From: CAXBCP01 sp047638395
Lineage (GTDB): Bacteria; Pseudomonadota; Alphaproteobacteria; MPNO01; UBA830
Assembly: GCA_047638395.1 (NCBI GenBank)
Contig: JBLIMV010000010.1
Location: forward strand, 1 to 64,000
Direction of reading: 5' to 3'
DNA: 64,000 bases
Shown here: piece after piece, positions 1 through 7,882 of the stretch
How the letters are laid out: every line of letters starts with the position of its first letter
Numbering within the stretch: position 1 is the stretch's first letter
Notes under the pieces: generated by a model
What the model was told of the DNA's origin: nothing
Database searches by the model: none
The model's input: only the letters and a program-made list of their open reading frames with translations
Made by a program: the position numbers and the translations under genes

Positions 1-641
1 ACCACATGATCGTGCAGCACGATGCCCAGCAGCGCGCCGGCATCGCGGACTTCTTCTGTCATTTCCACGTCGGCGCGGGACGGGGTCGGATCGCCTGATG
101 GATGGTTGTGGACCATGATAATTGCCGTAGCACCGTGTTCCAGTGCGCGTTTGACGACTTCGCGCGGATAGACCGCCGTACGGTTGACCGTGCCAGTGCC
201 CTGCACCTCGTCGGCGATGAGGCGGTTTTTGGAATCCAGAAACAGCAGGCGGAATTCCTCGGTTCTGCCGTGACCCATGGCGACGCGGAGATAATCGATC
301 AGCCTGGTCCAGGATGACAGGATCGGCCCGTCGGCGATTTCCTCGCGGACGGCACGCCGGGCGGTTTCTGCCGTTACCGCGATCAGGGCAATGGTCGCCT
401 CGCTGACGCCCTTGACCGTGGCAAGCTCCGCCGCCGGGGCCGCCAGCACGCCGGCCACCGAGCCGAACCGGTCGATCAGCGCCTTTGCCGTCGGCTTGGT
501 GTCACCCTGGCGGCGCACACCGAACAGCAGGTATTCCAGCAGCTCGTAATCGGCCAGACTGTCCGCCCCGCGATCGAGCACCCGGCGGCGTAGCCGTTCG
601 CGATGGCCGAGATGATGGGGCTTGTCTGGCGCGTTCGTCAT
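1..641 (-). CDS. radC: DNA repair protein RadC (JAB/MPN domain), 3' end outside window
   Basis: Reading the reverse complement from the ATG at 641 gives an open frame to the window edge. It begins MTNAPDKPHHLGHRERLRRR and continues through the UPF0758/RadC N-terminal helical domain (DYELLEYLLFGV) into the JAB metalloprotease-like domain. The JAMM-type signature HNHPSGDPTPSRAD lies close to the edge, so only a short C-terminal part is missing. RadC proteins are widespread and their exact role, once thought to be DNA repair, is unsettled. In alphaproteobacteria radC often sits next to map, sfsA and cinA. Here map is about 3.7 kb away, separated by accessory genes. Confidence 0.93.
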   Translation of the reverse strand, partial: MTNAPDKPHHLGHRERLRRRVLDRGADSLADYELLEYLLFGVRRQGDTKPTAKALIDRFGSVAGVLAAPAAELATVKGVSEATIALIAVTAETARRAVREEIADGPILSSWTRLIDYLRVAMGHGRTEEFRLLFLDSKNRLIADEVQGTGTVNRTAVYPREVVKRALEHGATAIIMVHNHPSGDPTPSRADVEMTEEVRDAGALLGIVLHDHV

Positions 642-719
642 GGTCGCATTGTGCGTCCACACTCAACCGGGGGCAATACGGGGCTTCTGAAATCGTTTGG
701 GCGCCGGTCCCACCGAGGC

Positions 720-2081
720 TCAGGCCTTTTCGGCAGTCTCCGCCGCGGCTTCTTCCGCTTCATCCGCCTTGCGGTGGAGCATGTTGCGCATCAGGTCGAT
801 GTGGAACCGGAGCGTGTAGTGCATGTCGCGATAGCCGACCGGCACGTTGACCTGGCTGACGTCTTCGTCGATCTCTTCCAGCCGCTCGAACGCGGCGTCG
901 CGTTCCGCAGCGGTGTCGGCGTTGCGAACCTGTGCCTCGACAATCACCATTTCCTTGTACCAGCGGATGATGCGCGACCGCATGCGCCACTTGTATAGCG
1001 GCGGCACGATGCGCATCAGCGGGATCAGCAGCGTGACCAGCGGCAACAGCAGGATCGACAGCCGGATGATCATGTCCGCGACCCAGTAGGGCAGGTAACG
1101 GTCGAGCAGCGACGGTCCGTCCTCGATATAGCGCTTCGCCTTGTCGGTGAGCGGGAAGTCCAAGTATTTGGCCGACGGGAACTCCTGGGGGCGCTCGAAC
1201 AGACCGCCGGGGCCGTGAATTTCGCTCATCGCGCGCAGTAGCAGCGTCCGCAGGGCAGGGTGAAGATTGTCATGGATGACCATGGTCGCCGCGGCGGCCA
1301 GCAGCGTCTTGTCGGTGGCGGGAACGTCGTCTTTGAAATTGACCATGCCGCGCGGGAGAAGGACCTTCGACATGTACAGATAGTGCCGTGTGTAAGCCTC
1401 TGCGCGTTTGAACGTCATCAGTTCCAGCTTGCGGTCTTCGACCAGCGCGCGGATCACGGGCGATTCCGCCGACGCGATGTAGAACGCGGCATCGATCTTG
1501 CCCGCGCGCAGCGCATCCGCCGAAGGCTTGCCGCCCTGGTCCTGGATGGGGGTGTTCTTCCGGTCGATCCCGTTGCGGGCGAGGATCGGTTCAACGAACG
1601 TACGCGTGCCGGATCCGACGCCGCCGATGGCAACGGTGCGTCCGCGCAGGTCGCTCAGCAGGTCGACTTCGCTGCCGGTCCGGTGAAAGACCCAGAGCGG
1701 CTCGAAATAAAGGCTGCCGAGCGCGTAAAGCTCTTCCTTTTCGTCCGGCTTGCCGATCCCGCTTTGCAGGAACGCCGCATCAACCTTGCCGCTGCGCAGC
1801 AGCTCGAGGTTCTGTACCGAACCCGAGGTCACCTCGATCTTCAGTTCGACGCCTTCGCGGGCGAGGACCTTTTTGTATTTCTGGGCAAAGGCGTAATATG
1901 CGCCCGACGTGCCGCCACTGGCGATGGTCAGGGTGTCCGGCGGGGCAGGCTGGATAAATTTGCCGGCGACGGCAAAGCCGATGGCGATAATGATCAGCGG
2001 CGGGCCCAGCACGCCGAGCTTTGCCGCGAGGGTCCCGCGCAGGATGCGCTTGATAAAATTGGGACGGTTTTTACCCGCCAT
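720..2081 (-). CDS. TAXI-family TRAP transporter solute-binding protein with C-terminal membrane anchor
   Basis: 453 aa. An N-terminal hydrophobic segment (about residues 22-43) is followed by the TAXI-family start of the mature domain, TLTIASGGTSGAYYAFAQKY. The type II binding-protein fold follows (LLRSGKVDAAFLQSGIG; IGGVGSGTRTFVEPIL). After the ligand domain there is a second hydrophobic segment near residues 340-360 (LSILLLPLVTLLIPLM) and a charged helical tail of about 90 residues. This anchored variant is a known TAXI subclass. No TRAP permease is next to it in the window, so the partner is elsewhere or outside; the substrate cannot be told. The gene is divergent from the MBL-fold gene. 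Confidence 0.88.
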   Translation of the reverse strand: MAGKNRPNFIKRILRGTLAAKLGVLGPPLIIIAIGFAVAGKFIQPAPPDTLTIASGGTSGAYYAFAQKYKKVLAREGVELKIEVTSGSVQNLELLRSGKVDAAFLQSGIGKPDEKEELYALGSLYFEPLWVFHRTGSEVDLLSDLRGRTVAIGGVGSGTRTFVEPILARNGIDRKNTPIQDQGGKPSADALRAGKIDAAFYIASAESPVIRALVEDRKLELMTFKRAEAYTRHYLYMSKVLLPRGMVNFKDDVPATDKTLLAAAATMVIHDNLHPALRTLLLRAMSEIHGPGGLFERPQEFPSAKYLDFPLTDKAKRYIEDGPSLLDRYLPYWVADMIIRLSILLLPLVTLLIPLMRIVPPLYKWRMRSRIIRWYKEMVIVEAQVRNADTAAERDAAFERLEEIDEDVSQVNVPVGYRDMHYTLRFHIDLMRNMLHRKADEAEEAAAETAEKA

Positions 2082-2188
2082 GACCGTGTCTTTCCGTAAC
2101 TACGCCAGTTCGTGGGGAATTCTTATCATTCGGTGCGGTGATCGTCTCGCCATTTCTCACAGGCGGATTCGCTGATAGGGTTACGGCG

Positions 2189-2212
2189 ATGGCTCTGCAC
2201 ATGGCTCTGCAC
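2189..2212 (+). repeat. Tandem 12-bp repeat ahead of the MBL-fold gene
   Basis: The unit atggctctgcac occurs twice in direct succession and a partial third copy (atggc) follows. It encodes MALHMALHMAMN in the frame of the downstream gene and therefore supplies several in-frame ATGs upstream of the start with the best ribosome-binding site (GGGAGA at 2225-2230). Confidence 0.8.
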
Positions 2213-2233
2213 ATGGCGATGAACGGGAGACCG

Positions 2234-3163
2234 ATGATGAATGATAATTCGCTTGTCCGCCGCATCAGAAAACTGGGCTCAGTTACCGGGGTTGTCGCGG
2301 GTCTTGTGGTTGGCACCATGGGTTTGCCGGCGGTGGCGATTGCATCCTGCGCCGGTATGGCCCAGGCGCCCGGGGTTTCTCCGCACCCCTATTTCATGAA
2401 AGCATCGTTCCGGAACGCAGCGATAGAACTGGCGCAGGTTCCGCCTCAGGCCCCACTTCGGGCCCCACTTCAGGCAGCGCCCGGGAAACCTGAGACCTCC
2501 GCCGTGCCGAAGCACCATATGCGGATCACCTTTGTCGGTCATTCCACATTCGAGATCGAAACGCCGGAAGGCGTGCGGGCGCAGACGGACTTCAACGACT
2601 ATGTGCAGGGCGGTCGTCTGCCGCATATCGTGACTATGAATAACAGCCATGACAGCCATTTCTCTTTTGCCCCTATGAAGGGTATCGAGCACGTGCTGCG
2701 CGGCTGGGATCCGAAGGGCGGAATCGCCAAACACAATCTGATGTTCCGCGACCTTCGGGTGCGTAATGTGCCGACTAATCTTGTTGACCGGGGTGAAGGT
2801 AAATTTTCCAACGGTAATTCGATGTTCGTCTTTGAGGTCGCGGGGCTTTGTGCGGTGCATATCAGCCACCTGCATCACTATCTGTCGAAGAACCAGCTTC
2901 GTGCCCTCGGGCTGATCGATATTGCCTTCGCGCCGATCGATGGCATGTGGACCATGAGCCATGACGAGTTGTTCCGCTTCCTTGGCGATATCAAGGCGCG
3001 TATGGTCATCCCGATGCATTTTGGGTCAATGGGGGGCGTGGAGGCGTTTGTCGCCCGGGCTCAGAAGAACTGGGCCGTGCGCCGACATCCGTCGAACGCG
3101 ATCACGCTCAGCCTGCGCGATATGCCGAAGACGCCCGAAGTGGTGTTTTTGCAGGGATATTAG
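2234..3163 (+). CDS. Exported MBL-fold metallo-hydrolase-like protein with altered metal motif
   Basis: 309 aa from the ATG at 2234, chosen because GGGAGA sits just upstream. The open frame reaches back to 2138 through a 12-bp repeat. An N-terminal signal peptide (VVAGLVVGTMGLPAVAIASC) is followed by a UlaG-like metallo-beta-lactamase fold starting at MRITFVGHSTFEIETPEG. The canonical HxHxDH motif is replaced by NSHDSH, so the first His and the Asp are missing. The later elements HISHLHHYL, PIDGMWTM and IPMHFGSM keep candidate ligands. The fold assignment is firm, but activity and substrate are uncertain and metal binding may be altered. It is a single gene divergent from the TAXI protein. 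Confidence 0.8.
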   Translation: MMNDNSLVRRIRKLGSVTGVVAGLVVGTMGLPAVAIASCAGMAQAPGVSPHPYFMKASFRNAAIELAQVPPQAPLRAPLQAAPGKPETSAVPKHHMRITFVGHSTFEIETPEGVRAQTDFNDYVQGGRLPHIVTMNNSHDSHFSFAPMKGIEHVLRGWDPKGGIAKHNLMFRDLRVRNVPTNLVDRGEGKFSNGNSMFVFEVAGLCAVHISHLHHYLSKNQLRALGLIDIAFAPIDGMWTMSHDELFRFLGDIKARMVIPMHFGSMGGVEAFVARAQKNWAVRRHPSNAITLSLRDMPKTPEVVFLQGY

Positions 3164-3185
3164 GGCGCATTTCAGTATTAGAGAT

Positions 3186-3635
3186 CTAATCTCCCGCCAG
3201 GTGCGATAAGGCCAAAACTGCCGCCAGGGCGAGCCCTGCCCCCAGCAACCACTTTTGTGCCTGGGGCATAGGTGCCTTGTTTTCAGCATTGTTGTTAACA
3301 GATGACTTTGCGGACGGTGCCAAATGCCTGGGCAGGTGCTCTATCAGGCGAATGGCAATCGATCGTGTGTCCGACATCTGCCAGTTGCCGTCAGTCAGGG
3401 AATCTATTGCTGCGGTCAAGGAGACTGTTGCGGCCTCTTTGTCCAACCCGGAGAGACGGGCTGCTTCTCCCCATGGGTCAAGATCAAGCCGTGCCAGTGC
3501 CGAAATGACGGTGAGCTCCGTGCCGTTCTTTTCTTCTCCGATGAGGGCGTAGAGAAAGTCATTAAATTCGGAACTGCCGAGAGCAAATTCGGGGCGCAAT
3601 GACATCGGTGCCGTCTTTCTGGGTGTGTCGGACAT
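3186..3635 (-). CDS. Hypothetical protein with C-terminal membrane anchor
   Basis: 149 aa, family not recognised. The N-terminal two thirds are soluble and mixed in charge, with regularly spaced leucines suggesting helices (GTELTVISALARLDLDPWGEAARLSGLDKEAA). A low-complexity Asn/Ala linker precedes one C-terminal hydrophobic helix (WLLGAGLALAAVLALSHLAGD), so it is probably tail-anchored in the inner membrane with its bulk in the cytoplasm. It converges with the MBL-fold gene, whose stop is 22 bp away. Codon use matches the surrounding genes, which supports a real gene. Confidence 0.62.
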   Translation of the reverse strand: MSDTPRKTAPMSLRPEFALGSSEFNDFLYALIGEEKNGTELTVISALARLDLDPWGEAARLSGLDKEAATVSLTAAIDSLTDGNWQMSDTRSIAIRLIEHLPRHLAPSAKSSVNNNAENKAPMPQAQKWLLGAGLALAAVLALSHLAGD

Positions 3636-3926
3636 GGATAAATTTTCTATATCCGCTCGGTGTCGCCCTTTGCTGCCGGTTACACGGTTCGGCGAAGGGA
3701 ATTAAAAAGGTGAATACTCAAATAGTGCCGTTTCCGGAAAACACCCTGTGTACAATTTTTGAAATTTTATAAAATAAAAAAAATTGTATTACTATAATAA
3801 TATGAATTATTAATTCATGTCAAAATAGTAAATATTATTAAAAGCGTATTAATAAAAATAAAAGCGTGATTATATGAATAGGTATTTTGAATATAATAAT
3901 ATTAATTTAATTTGGGAGCGCTTGAT
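3636..3926. other. AT-rich intergenic region
   Basis: From about 3700 to 3912 the sequence is strikingly AT-rich in an otherwise GC-rich neighbourhood (runs such as aaaataaaaaaaattgtatt and repeated taataatat). It separates two divergent small genes and must contain both promoters, but I could not assign unique -35/-10 boxes in so AT-rich a stretch. No credible ORF is present. Confidence 0.6.
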
Positions 3927-4268
3927 ATGGATATGGACAAAATGAAACAAAACCTGTCGCCGGGCCTCATGGGCGCCGCTGCCGGGGCCGTTGTGTTGGC
4001 GATCGTCGGTTTCAACTGGGGCGGCTGGGTCACTGGCGGCGACGCTGATGAAATGGCTCAGACAGCTGTCGTTGACCGGCTGGTCCCGATTTGCGTCGGG
4101 CAGTTCAACATGGATACCGACAAGGTGAGCAAGCTTGTCGAACTGAAGAAGATCGATTCCTGGCAGCGAGGTGATTTCGTTGCCAAACAGGGTTGGGCGA
4201 CCATGCCTGGTTCCAGTGAGGCGAACAGCGTCGTTGCGCGGAGTTGTGCGGACAAAATCTCGGCCTGA
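3927..4268 (+). CDS. Small membrane-anchored protein of a conserved unnamed family
   Basis: 113 aa. The ATG at 3927 is chosen because GGGAG (3914-3918) lies 8 bp upstream; an in-frame TTG at 3912 has no ribosome site. A short charged start is followed by one membrane segment (GLMGAAAGAVVLAIVGFNWGGW) and a domain of about 80 residues with two cysteines (PICVGQF; VVARSCADK). The pattern GGWVTGG...RLVPICVGQF...WQRGDFV...GWATMPG resembles an unnamed family I associate with alphaproteobacteria; its function is unknown. The second part is probably periplasmic. It is transcribed alone from the AT-rich region. Confidence 0.75.
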   Translation: MDMDKMKQNLSPGLMGAAAGAVVLAIVGFNWGGWVTGGDADEMAQTAVVDRLVPICVGQFNMDTDKVSKLVELKKIDSWQRGDFVAKQGWATMPGSSEANSVVARSCADKISA

Positions 4269-4345
4269 ATCAGGGGCAGCCATGTGCAGTGCGGGACCGC
4301 ATGGCTTGAGGTAATAGGGCCGCGACTGGCGTTCTAACGCTGCGA

Positions 4346-5176
4346 TTAGCCGCCGTAAGGGGGTTTATCGTATCCTTTGGGCGAGAGCGTGAATATCTCG
4401 ACACCGTCGGCTGTCACACCCAGGGTATGTTCGAACTGGGCGCTGATCGACCGGTCCTTGGTAACGGCGGTCCAGCCATCCGACAGGATCTTGGTTTCCG
4501 GGCGTCCGGCATTCACCATCGGCTCAATGGTGAAGAACATGCCTTCGCGCAGCGCCAGTCCTTCGCCCGGGTTTCCATAATGCAGCACGCTGGGCGGTGT
4601 ATGGAACGTGCGCCCCAGCCCGTGGCCACAGAAATCGCGGACTACGGAAAACCGGTTTCCCTCAACGAAGGATTGAATGGTGTGGCCGATATCGCCCAGC
4701 GTCGTGCCGGGCTTGACGATTTCAATCGACTTCATCAGGGATTCATACGTCACGTCTATCAGCCGCTGAGCTTTTACGCCGATTTTGCCAACCGGGTACA
4801 TGCGCGATGAATCGCCATACCAGCCGTCGAGGATCGGGGTGACGTCGATATTCACAACGTCGCCTTCGCGCAGCACCTTGTCGCCGGGGATGCCGTGGCA
4901 GACGACATGGTTCACCGATGTGCAGATCGATTTTGGAAATCCGCGATAGCCGAGCGGCGCGGGGACCGCACCGTGATCGAGCGTAAACAGATGGCAGATG
5001 CGGTTCAGATCGTCCGTGGTGGCGCCGGGGACGACATGTTCGGTGATCATGTCGAGGCATTCGGCGGCCAGACGACCGGCTTTGCGCATGCCCTCGAACT
5101 CGTCGGGGCCGTGAATCACGATTCCAGCCGGCGCGCCGGCATCGGGTTCGTTATAGGGAGTGAACGTCTCGTTCAT
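4346..5176 (-). CDS. map: Methionine aminopeptidase, type I
   Basis: 276 aa, normal family length with a short N-terminal extension. It removes the initiator methionine from nascent proteins in the cytoplasm. The dinuclear metal ligands are visible: Asp in VNIDVTPILDGWYGDSSRMY (two Asp), His in GHGLGRTFHTPP, Glu in FFTIEPMV, and Glu in SAQFEHTLGVT. The substrate-contacting His appears in VNHVVCHGIPGD. It belongs to the minus-strand group with the GST gene (stop 5287) and sfsA, matching the sfsA-map-radC neighbourhood common in Rhodospirillales. Identification is secure. Confidence 0.96.
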   Translation of the reverse strand: MNETFTPYNEPDAGAPAGIVIHGPDEFEGMRKAGRLAAECLDMITEHVVPGATTDDLNRICHLFTLDHGAVPAPLGYRGFPKSICTSVNHVVCHGIPGDKVLREGDVVNIDVTPILDGWYGDSSRMYPVGKIGVKAQRLIDVTYESLMKSIEIVKPGTTLGDIGHTIQSFVEGNRFSVVRDFCGHGLGRTFHTPPSVLHYGNPGEGLALREGMFFTIEPMVNAGRPETKILSDGWTAVTKDRSISAQFEHTLGVTADGVEIFTLSPKGYDKPPYGG

Positions 5177-5286
5177 AGTGTCCTGTCTCGAATTTTCACC
5201 GGTTATACGGCCTAGAGACCCTCAGGGTCCAGCAAGACTGTATACAGACCCTTAATCCGCGACGGCGGAGCCGCCGGCCGGTTAGT

Positions 5287-6051
5287 TCAGCCATGGGCGT
5301 GTTTCGACCACGGGCGGATGTCGAGAAACTCGGTCAATCTCGCGCCGGAATAGAAAGCCTCTGCGAAGGCCGGGCGCGCCTGGATACGGGCGTACCAGTC
5401 CGTAACCCGCGGGCAGGTCTCTTCCCAGAGGTCCGACAGGCCGAGATCGGCCATACGGTCGATCAGCGGCGCGACGATCACGTCGGCCAGCGTGTACATG
5501 TCGCCCAGGAGCCAGGGCCCGTTCGCCAGGGCCTCCTCCATGCGCTCTGCGGTCTTGGTGATCTGGTCGAAGGATTCTTCGATGTCCTCGTCCGTGAACC
5601 CCGTCGGACCCATGCGCCGGAAGAAGCCTTTGCGCAGCGGGCGCACGTCGGCCTGCTCTTCGACAAAGCTCTCTTCGTCGAGCCCGTCGAACCGGGGCAG
5701 GAACGCCATGTTAAATGAAGGGAACCGGACGGCGGCGGTCGGGACTTCCTCGATATAGCGCATCCATTTCCGCATCCGGGCACGGTCATATGCGTTGTCG
5801 GGCGTCAGCGATTTTTCCGGAAAGACTTCGTCGAGATATTCGCAGATGACGCTGGAATCGATGATTGTCAGATCGTCATGGACGAGCGACGGCACGACGC
5901 CGTTCGGATTGATCTTCATGTATTCCGGGTCGAGCTGTTCCTTCGCGCCGAGATCGATCAGGTGACCTTTGAAGTCCAACCCTTTTTCCGCCATGCACAG
6001 GCGGACTTTCTGGCTGCAGGTTGAATGATTGGCGTGATAAAGCTCCAGCAT
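5287..6051 (-). CDS. Glutathione S-transferase family protein
   Basis: 254 aa. An N-terminal thioredoxin-like domain (about residues 1-80) starts LELYHANHSTCSQKVRL, with the Ser/Cys region typical of theta/zeta and beta-etherase-like GSTs. The cis-proline loop NPNGVVPSL and the glutathione-contacting DSSVICEYLDE follow. The C-terminal all-helical domain includes GDMYTLADVIVAPL, the family's N-capping box. The substrate cannot be told from sequence; soil and marine relatives often act on aromatic or ether compounds. It lies between sfsA (17 bp upstream) and map, all on the minus strand, so probably co-transcribed. Confidence 0.88.
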   Translation of the reverse strand: MLELYHANHSTCSQKVRLCMAEKGLDFKGHLIDLGAKEQLDPEYMKINPNGVVPSLVHDDLTIIDSSVICEYLDEVFPEKSLTPDNAYDRARMRKWMRYIEEVPTAAVRFPSFNMAFLPRFDGLDEESFVEEQADVRPLRKGFFRRMGPTGFTDEDIEESFDQITKTAERMEEALANGPWLLGDMYTLADVIVAPLIDRMADLGLSDLWEETCPRVTDWYARIQARPAFAEAFYSGARLTEFLDIRPWSKHAHG

Positions 6052-6068
6052 TTTTTATGTCCTTCGTT

Positions 6069-6779
6069 TCAGGCGACTATTTCGATCCGCCGGTCGGCCG
6101 TTATGCCTTCGGGCGTGAGCCTGCAGGCGTAGCACAGAGATTCAACGCCAACGGCGCGCGCGGTCGATACGGCGGCGGCATAATCGGGGTCGATATCGGC
6201 GGCGAGGGTGAAGCTGTCGCAATCTTCGCGCTGGCACAGGTAGACGGTGACGGCGCGTGAGCCCTGTTTCACCATCTCCGCCAGTTCGCCCTGGTGTTTT
6301 GCGGCCCGGGTCGAGACGGAATCCGGAAATTCGGCGAGGCCCGCTTTCCGCATCAGGTGCACGTTCTTGATCTCGACATAGCAATCCGGGCAATCCGGCC
6401 TGGCATCGTCGGAGAGCAGGATATCGATGCGCGAATTCTTGCCGTATTTGACCTCACGCCGCAGTGTCGCGTAGCCGGTGAGTTCCGGAATTTTCCCGTT
6501 TTCGATCGCCTCGGCGACGATTTTGTTCGGATGAGCGGTATTGATGCCGACCAGCCCGCCGCCGATCCGGATCAGTTCCCAGGTGAATTTCAGTTTGCGG
6601 TCGGGATTGCGCGCCGGTGACAGCCAGACTTCCGAATCCGCATCCTGTACGCCCAGCATAGCGCCGGTATTGGCACAATGCGCCGTGACGGTATCGCCTG
6701 AGTCCAGTACGACATCGGCCATAAAACGTTTGTATCGCTTGATCAGGCGGCCGCGAAGCAGGGGATCGGGAAAGTCCAT
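6069..6779 (-). CDS. sfsA: DNA/RNA nuclease SfsA (sugar fermentation stimulation family)
   Basis: 236 aa, standard family length. Signature stretches are LLRGRLIKRYKRFMADV at the start (OB-like domain) and CANTGAMLGV, then in the C-terminal PD-(D/E)XK-like domain SRIDILLSDD and YVEIKNVHL, which carry the nuclease core residues (Asp, Glu-x-Lys). The start ATG at 6779 gives the usual MDFPDPLLRGRL beginning. SfsA was named as an activator of maltose genes in E. coli and is now regarded as a structural nuclease homologue; its role is unsettled. It is divergent from the CinA-like gene, which begins 84 bp away. Confidence 0.95.
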   Translation of the reverse strand: MDFPDPLLRGRLIKRYKRFMADVVLDSGDTVTAHCANTGAMLGVQDADSEVWLSPARNPDRKLKFTWELIRIGGGLVGINTAHPNKIVAEAIENGKIPELTGYATLRREVKYGKNSRIDILLSDDARPDCPDCYVEIKNVHLMRKAGLAEFPDSVSTRAAKHQGELAEMVKQGSRAVTVYLCQREDCDSFTLAADIDPDYAAAVSTARAVGVESLCYACRLTPEGITADRRIEIVA

Positions 6780-6863
6780 CTTCGTACCCTAAACGGCGCT
6801 TGGGATGCTTTCAACGGCGGCCGGTCTCGGCTATACAGTCGGTACAGAAAATCGGAAAAATTC

Positions 6864-7661
6864 ATGGCTGACAAAGACACTGTAACCGCGTGCCTGATCC
6901 TGATCGGAAACGAAATTCTCTCGGGCCGCACCCAGGACAAGAACCTGAGCTTCCTCGCAACGGGGCTGAACGAGATCGGTATCCAGCTGCGCGAAGCGCG
7001 CGTGATTCCCGATATCCGCGAAAAGATCGTCGAGACGGTTAACGAATGCCGGGCCGAATTCGACTACGTGTTTACCACTGGCGGGATCGGGCCGACGCAT
7101 GACGACATCACATCCGAATGCATCGCCGAGGCGTTCGGCGTGAAGATGTACCGCGATCAGGAGATCGTGGACCTGCTGAACTCCTACATGAAAAATCGCG
7201 GCAATTCCGAAATGAATGAAGCCCGGATGCGCATGGCGACATTCCCCGAAGGCGCCGTGCTGATCAAGAACGAGGTCAGCGCCGCCCCCGGTTACATGAT
7301 CGGCAATGTGTTCGTGATGGCCGGTGTACCGCGCATCATGCAGGGCATGTTCCAGGAAGCGAAAGTGCTTCTGAAAGGCGGCAAGACCGTTCAGGCGCGC
7401 GGCCTTGTGGTCGATCTGCCCGAAGGCACGATTGCCGAGCCGCTGGCCCTGGTCCAGGCGCGTTTCAAGGAGATCGACATTGGCTCCTACCCGCAGATGC
7501 GCGAAGTTGGTTTCCGTGTGTCTGTTGTCGTGCGCGGCACGGACCCGGATCGTCTTGACCAGGTGATCGGCGAATTGATGCAGTCGCTCCGCGATATTGG
7601 CGGCAGTCCCACAGAAGAAGATCTGAAGACTGCGCAGTCGACCTCGCACGTCGACGACTAA
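6864..7661 (+). CDS. CinA-like molybdopterin-binding domain protein (competence/damage-inducible protein A, single domain)
   Basis: 265 aa. It begins TACLILIGNEILSGRTQDKN, the classic start of the MoaB/Mog-like domain of CinA, and contains VFTTGGIGPTHDDITSE, the family's nucleotide/pterin-binding loop. The C-terminal nicotinamide-nucleotide deamidase domain of full-length CinA is absent; this single-domain form is usual in alphaproteobacteria. Full-length CinA relatives act in pyridine nucleotide salvage, but the role of this short form is not certain. The 61-aa membrane protein downstream starts 15 bp after the stop and is probably co-transcribed. Confidence 0.92.
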   Translation: MADKDTVTACLILIGNEILSGRTQDKNLSFLATGLNEIGIQLREARVIPDIREKIVETVNECRAEFDYVFTTGGIGPTHDDITSECIAEAFGVKMYRDQEIVDLLNSYMKNRGNSEMNEARMRMATFPEGAVLIKNEVSAAPGYMIGNVFVMAGVPRIMQGMFQEAKVLLKGGKTVQARGLVVDLPEGTIAEPLALVQARFKEIDIGSYPQMREVGFRVSVVVRGTDPDRLDQVIGELMQSLRDIGGSPTEEDLKTAQSTSHVDD

Positions 7662-7676
7662 CAGGCGGCGAAGGCG

Positions 7677-7862
7677 ATGGATTTCATACCGCTTCTGATG
7701 GGGGCCGCTCTTGGCGGAGGGCTGCTGCTCGTCGTGATAGGATTCCGGACGCTGACCAACAAAGAGCTCGATGAAGATCACCGCAAGCGCGGGTTCTGGC
7801 CGCTCAATGCCGGGCTTGTCCTGGCATGCGTGTCGATGTATCTGTTCGCGACAGGCGTTTAG
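7677..7862 (+). CDS. Small two-helix membrane protein
   Basis: 61 aa. Two hydrophobic helices (LLMGAALGGGLLLVVIGFRTL and LNAGLVLACVSMYLFATGV) flank a short charged loop (NKELDEDHRKRGF), giving an inner-membrane hairpin. GGCGAAGGCG before the ATG provides only a weak ribosome-binding site, so translation may be coupled to the CinA-like gene 15 bp upstream. No family recognised. It converges with the glycosyltransferase gene, whose stop is 20 bp away. Confidence 0.72.
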   Translation: MDFIPLLMGAALGGGLLLVVIGFRTLTNKELDEDHRKRGFWPLNAGLVLACVSMYLFATGV

Positions 7863-7882
7863 GCGGCACCCTAACGAGCGTT

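Noticed and set aside
485..998. Plus-strand ORFs over radC and the TAXI gene
   Set aside because: They are antisense to well-supported coding frames, show no family features and have arginine/proline-rich shadow composition.
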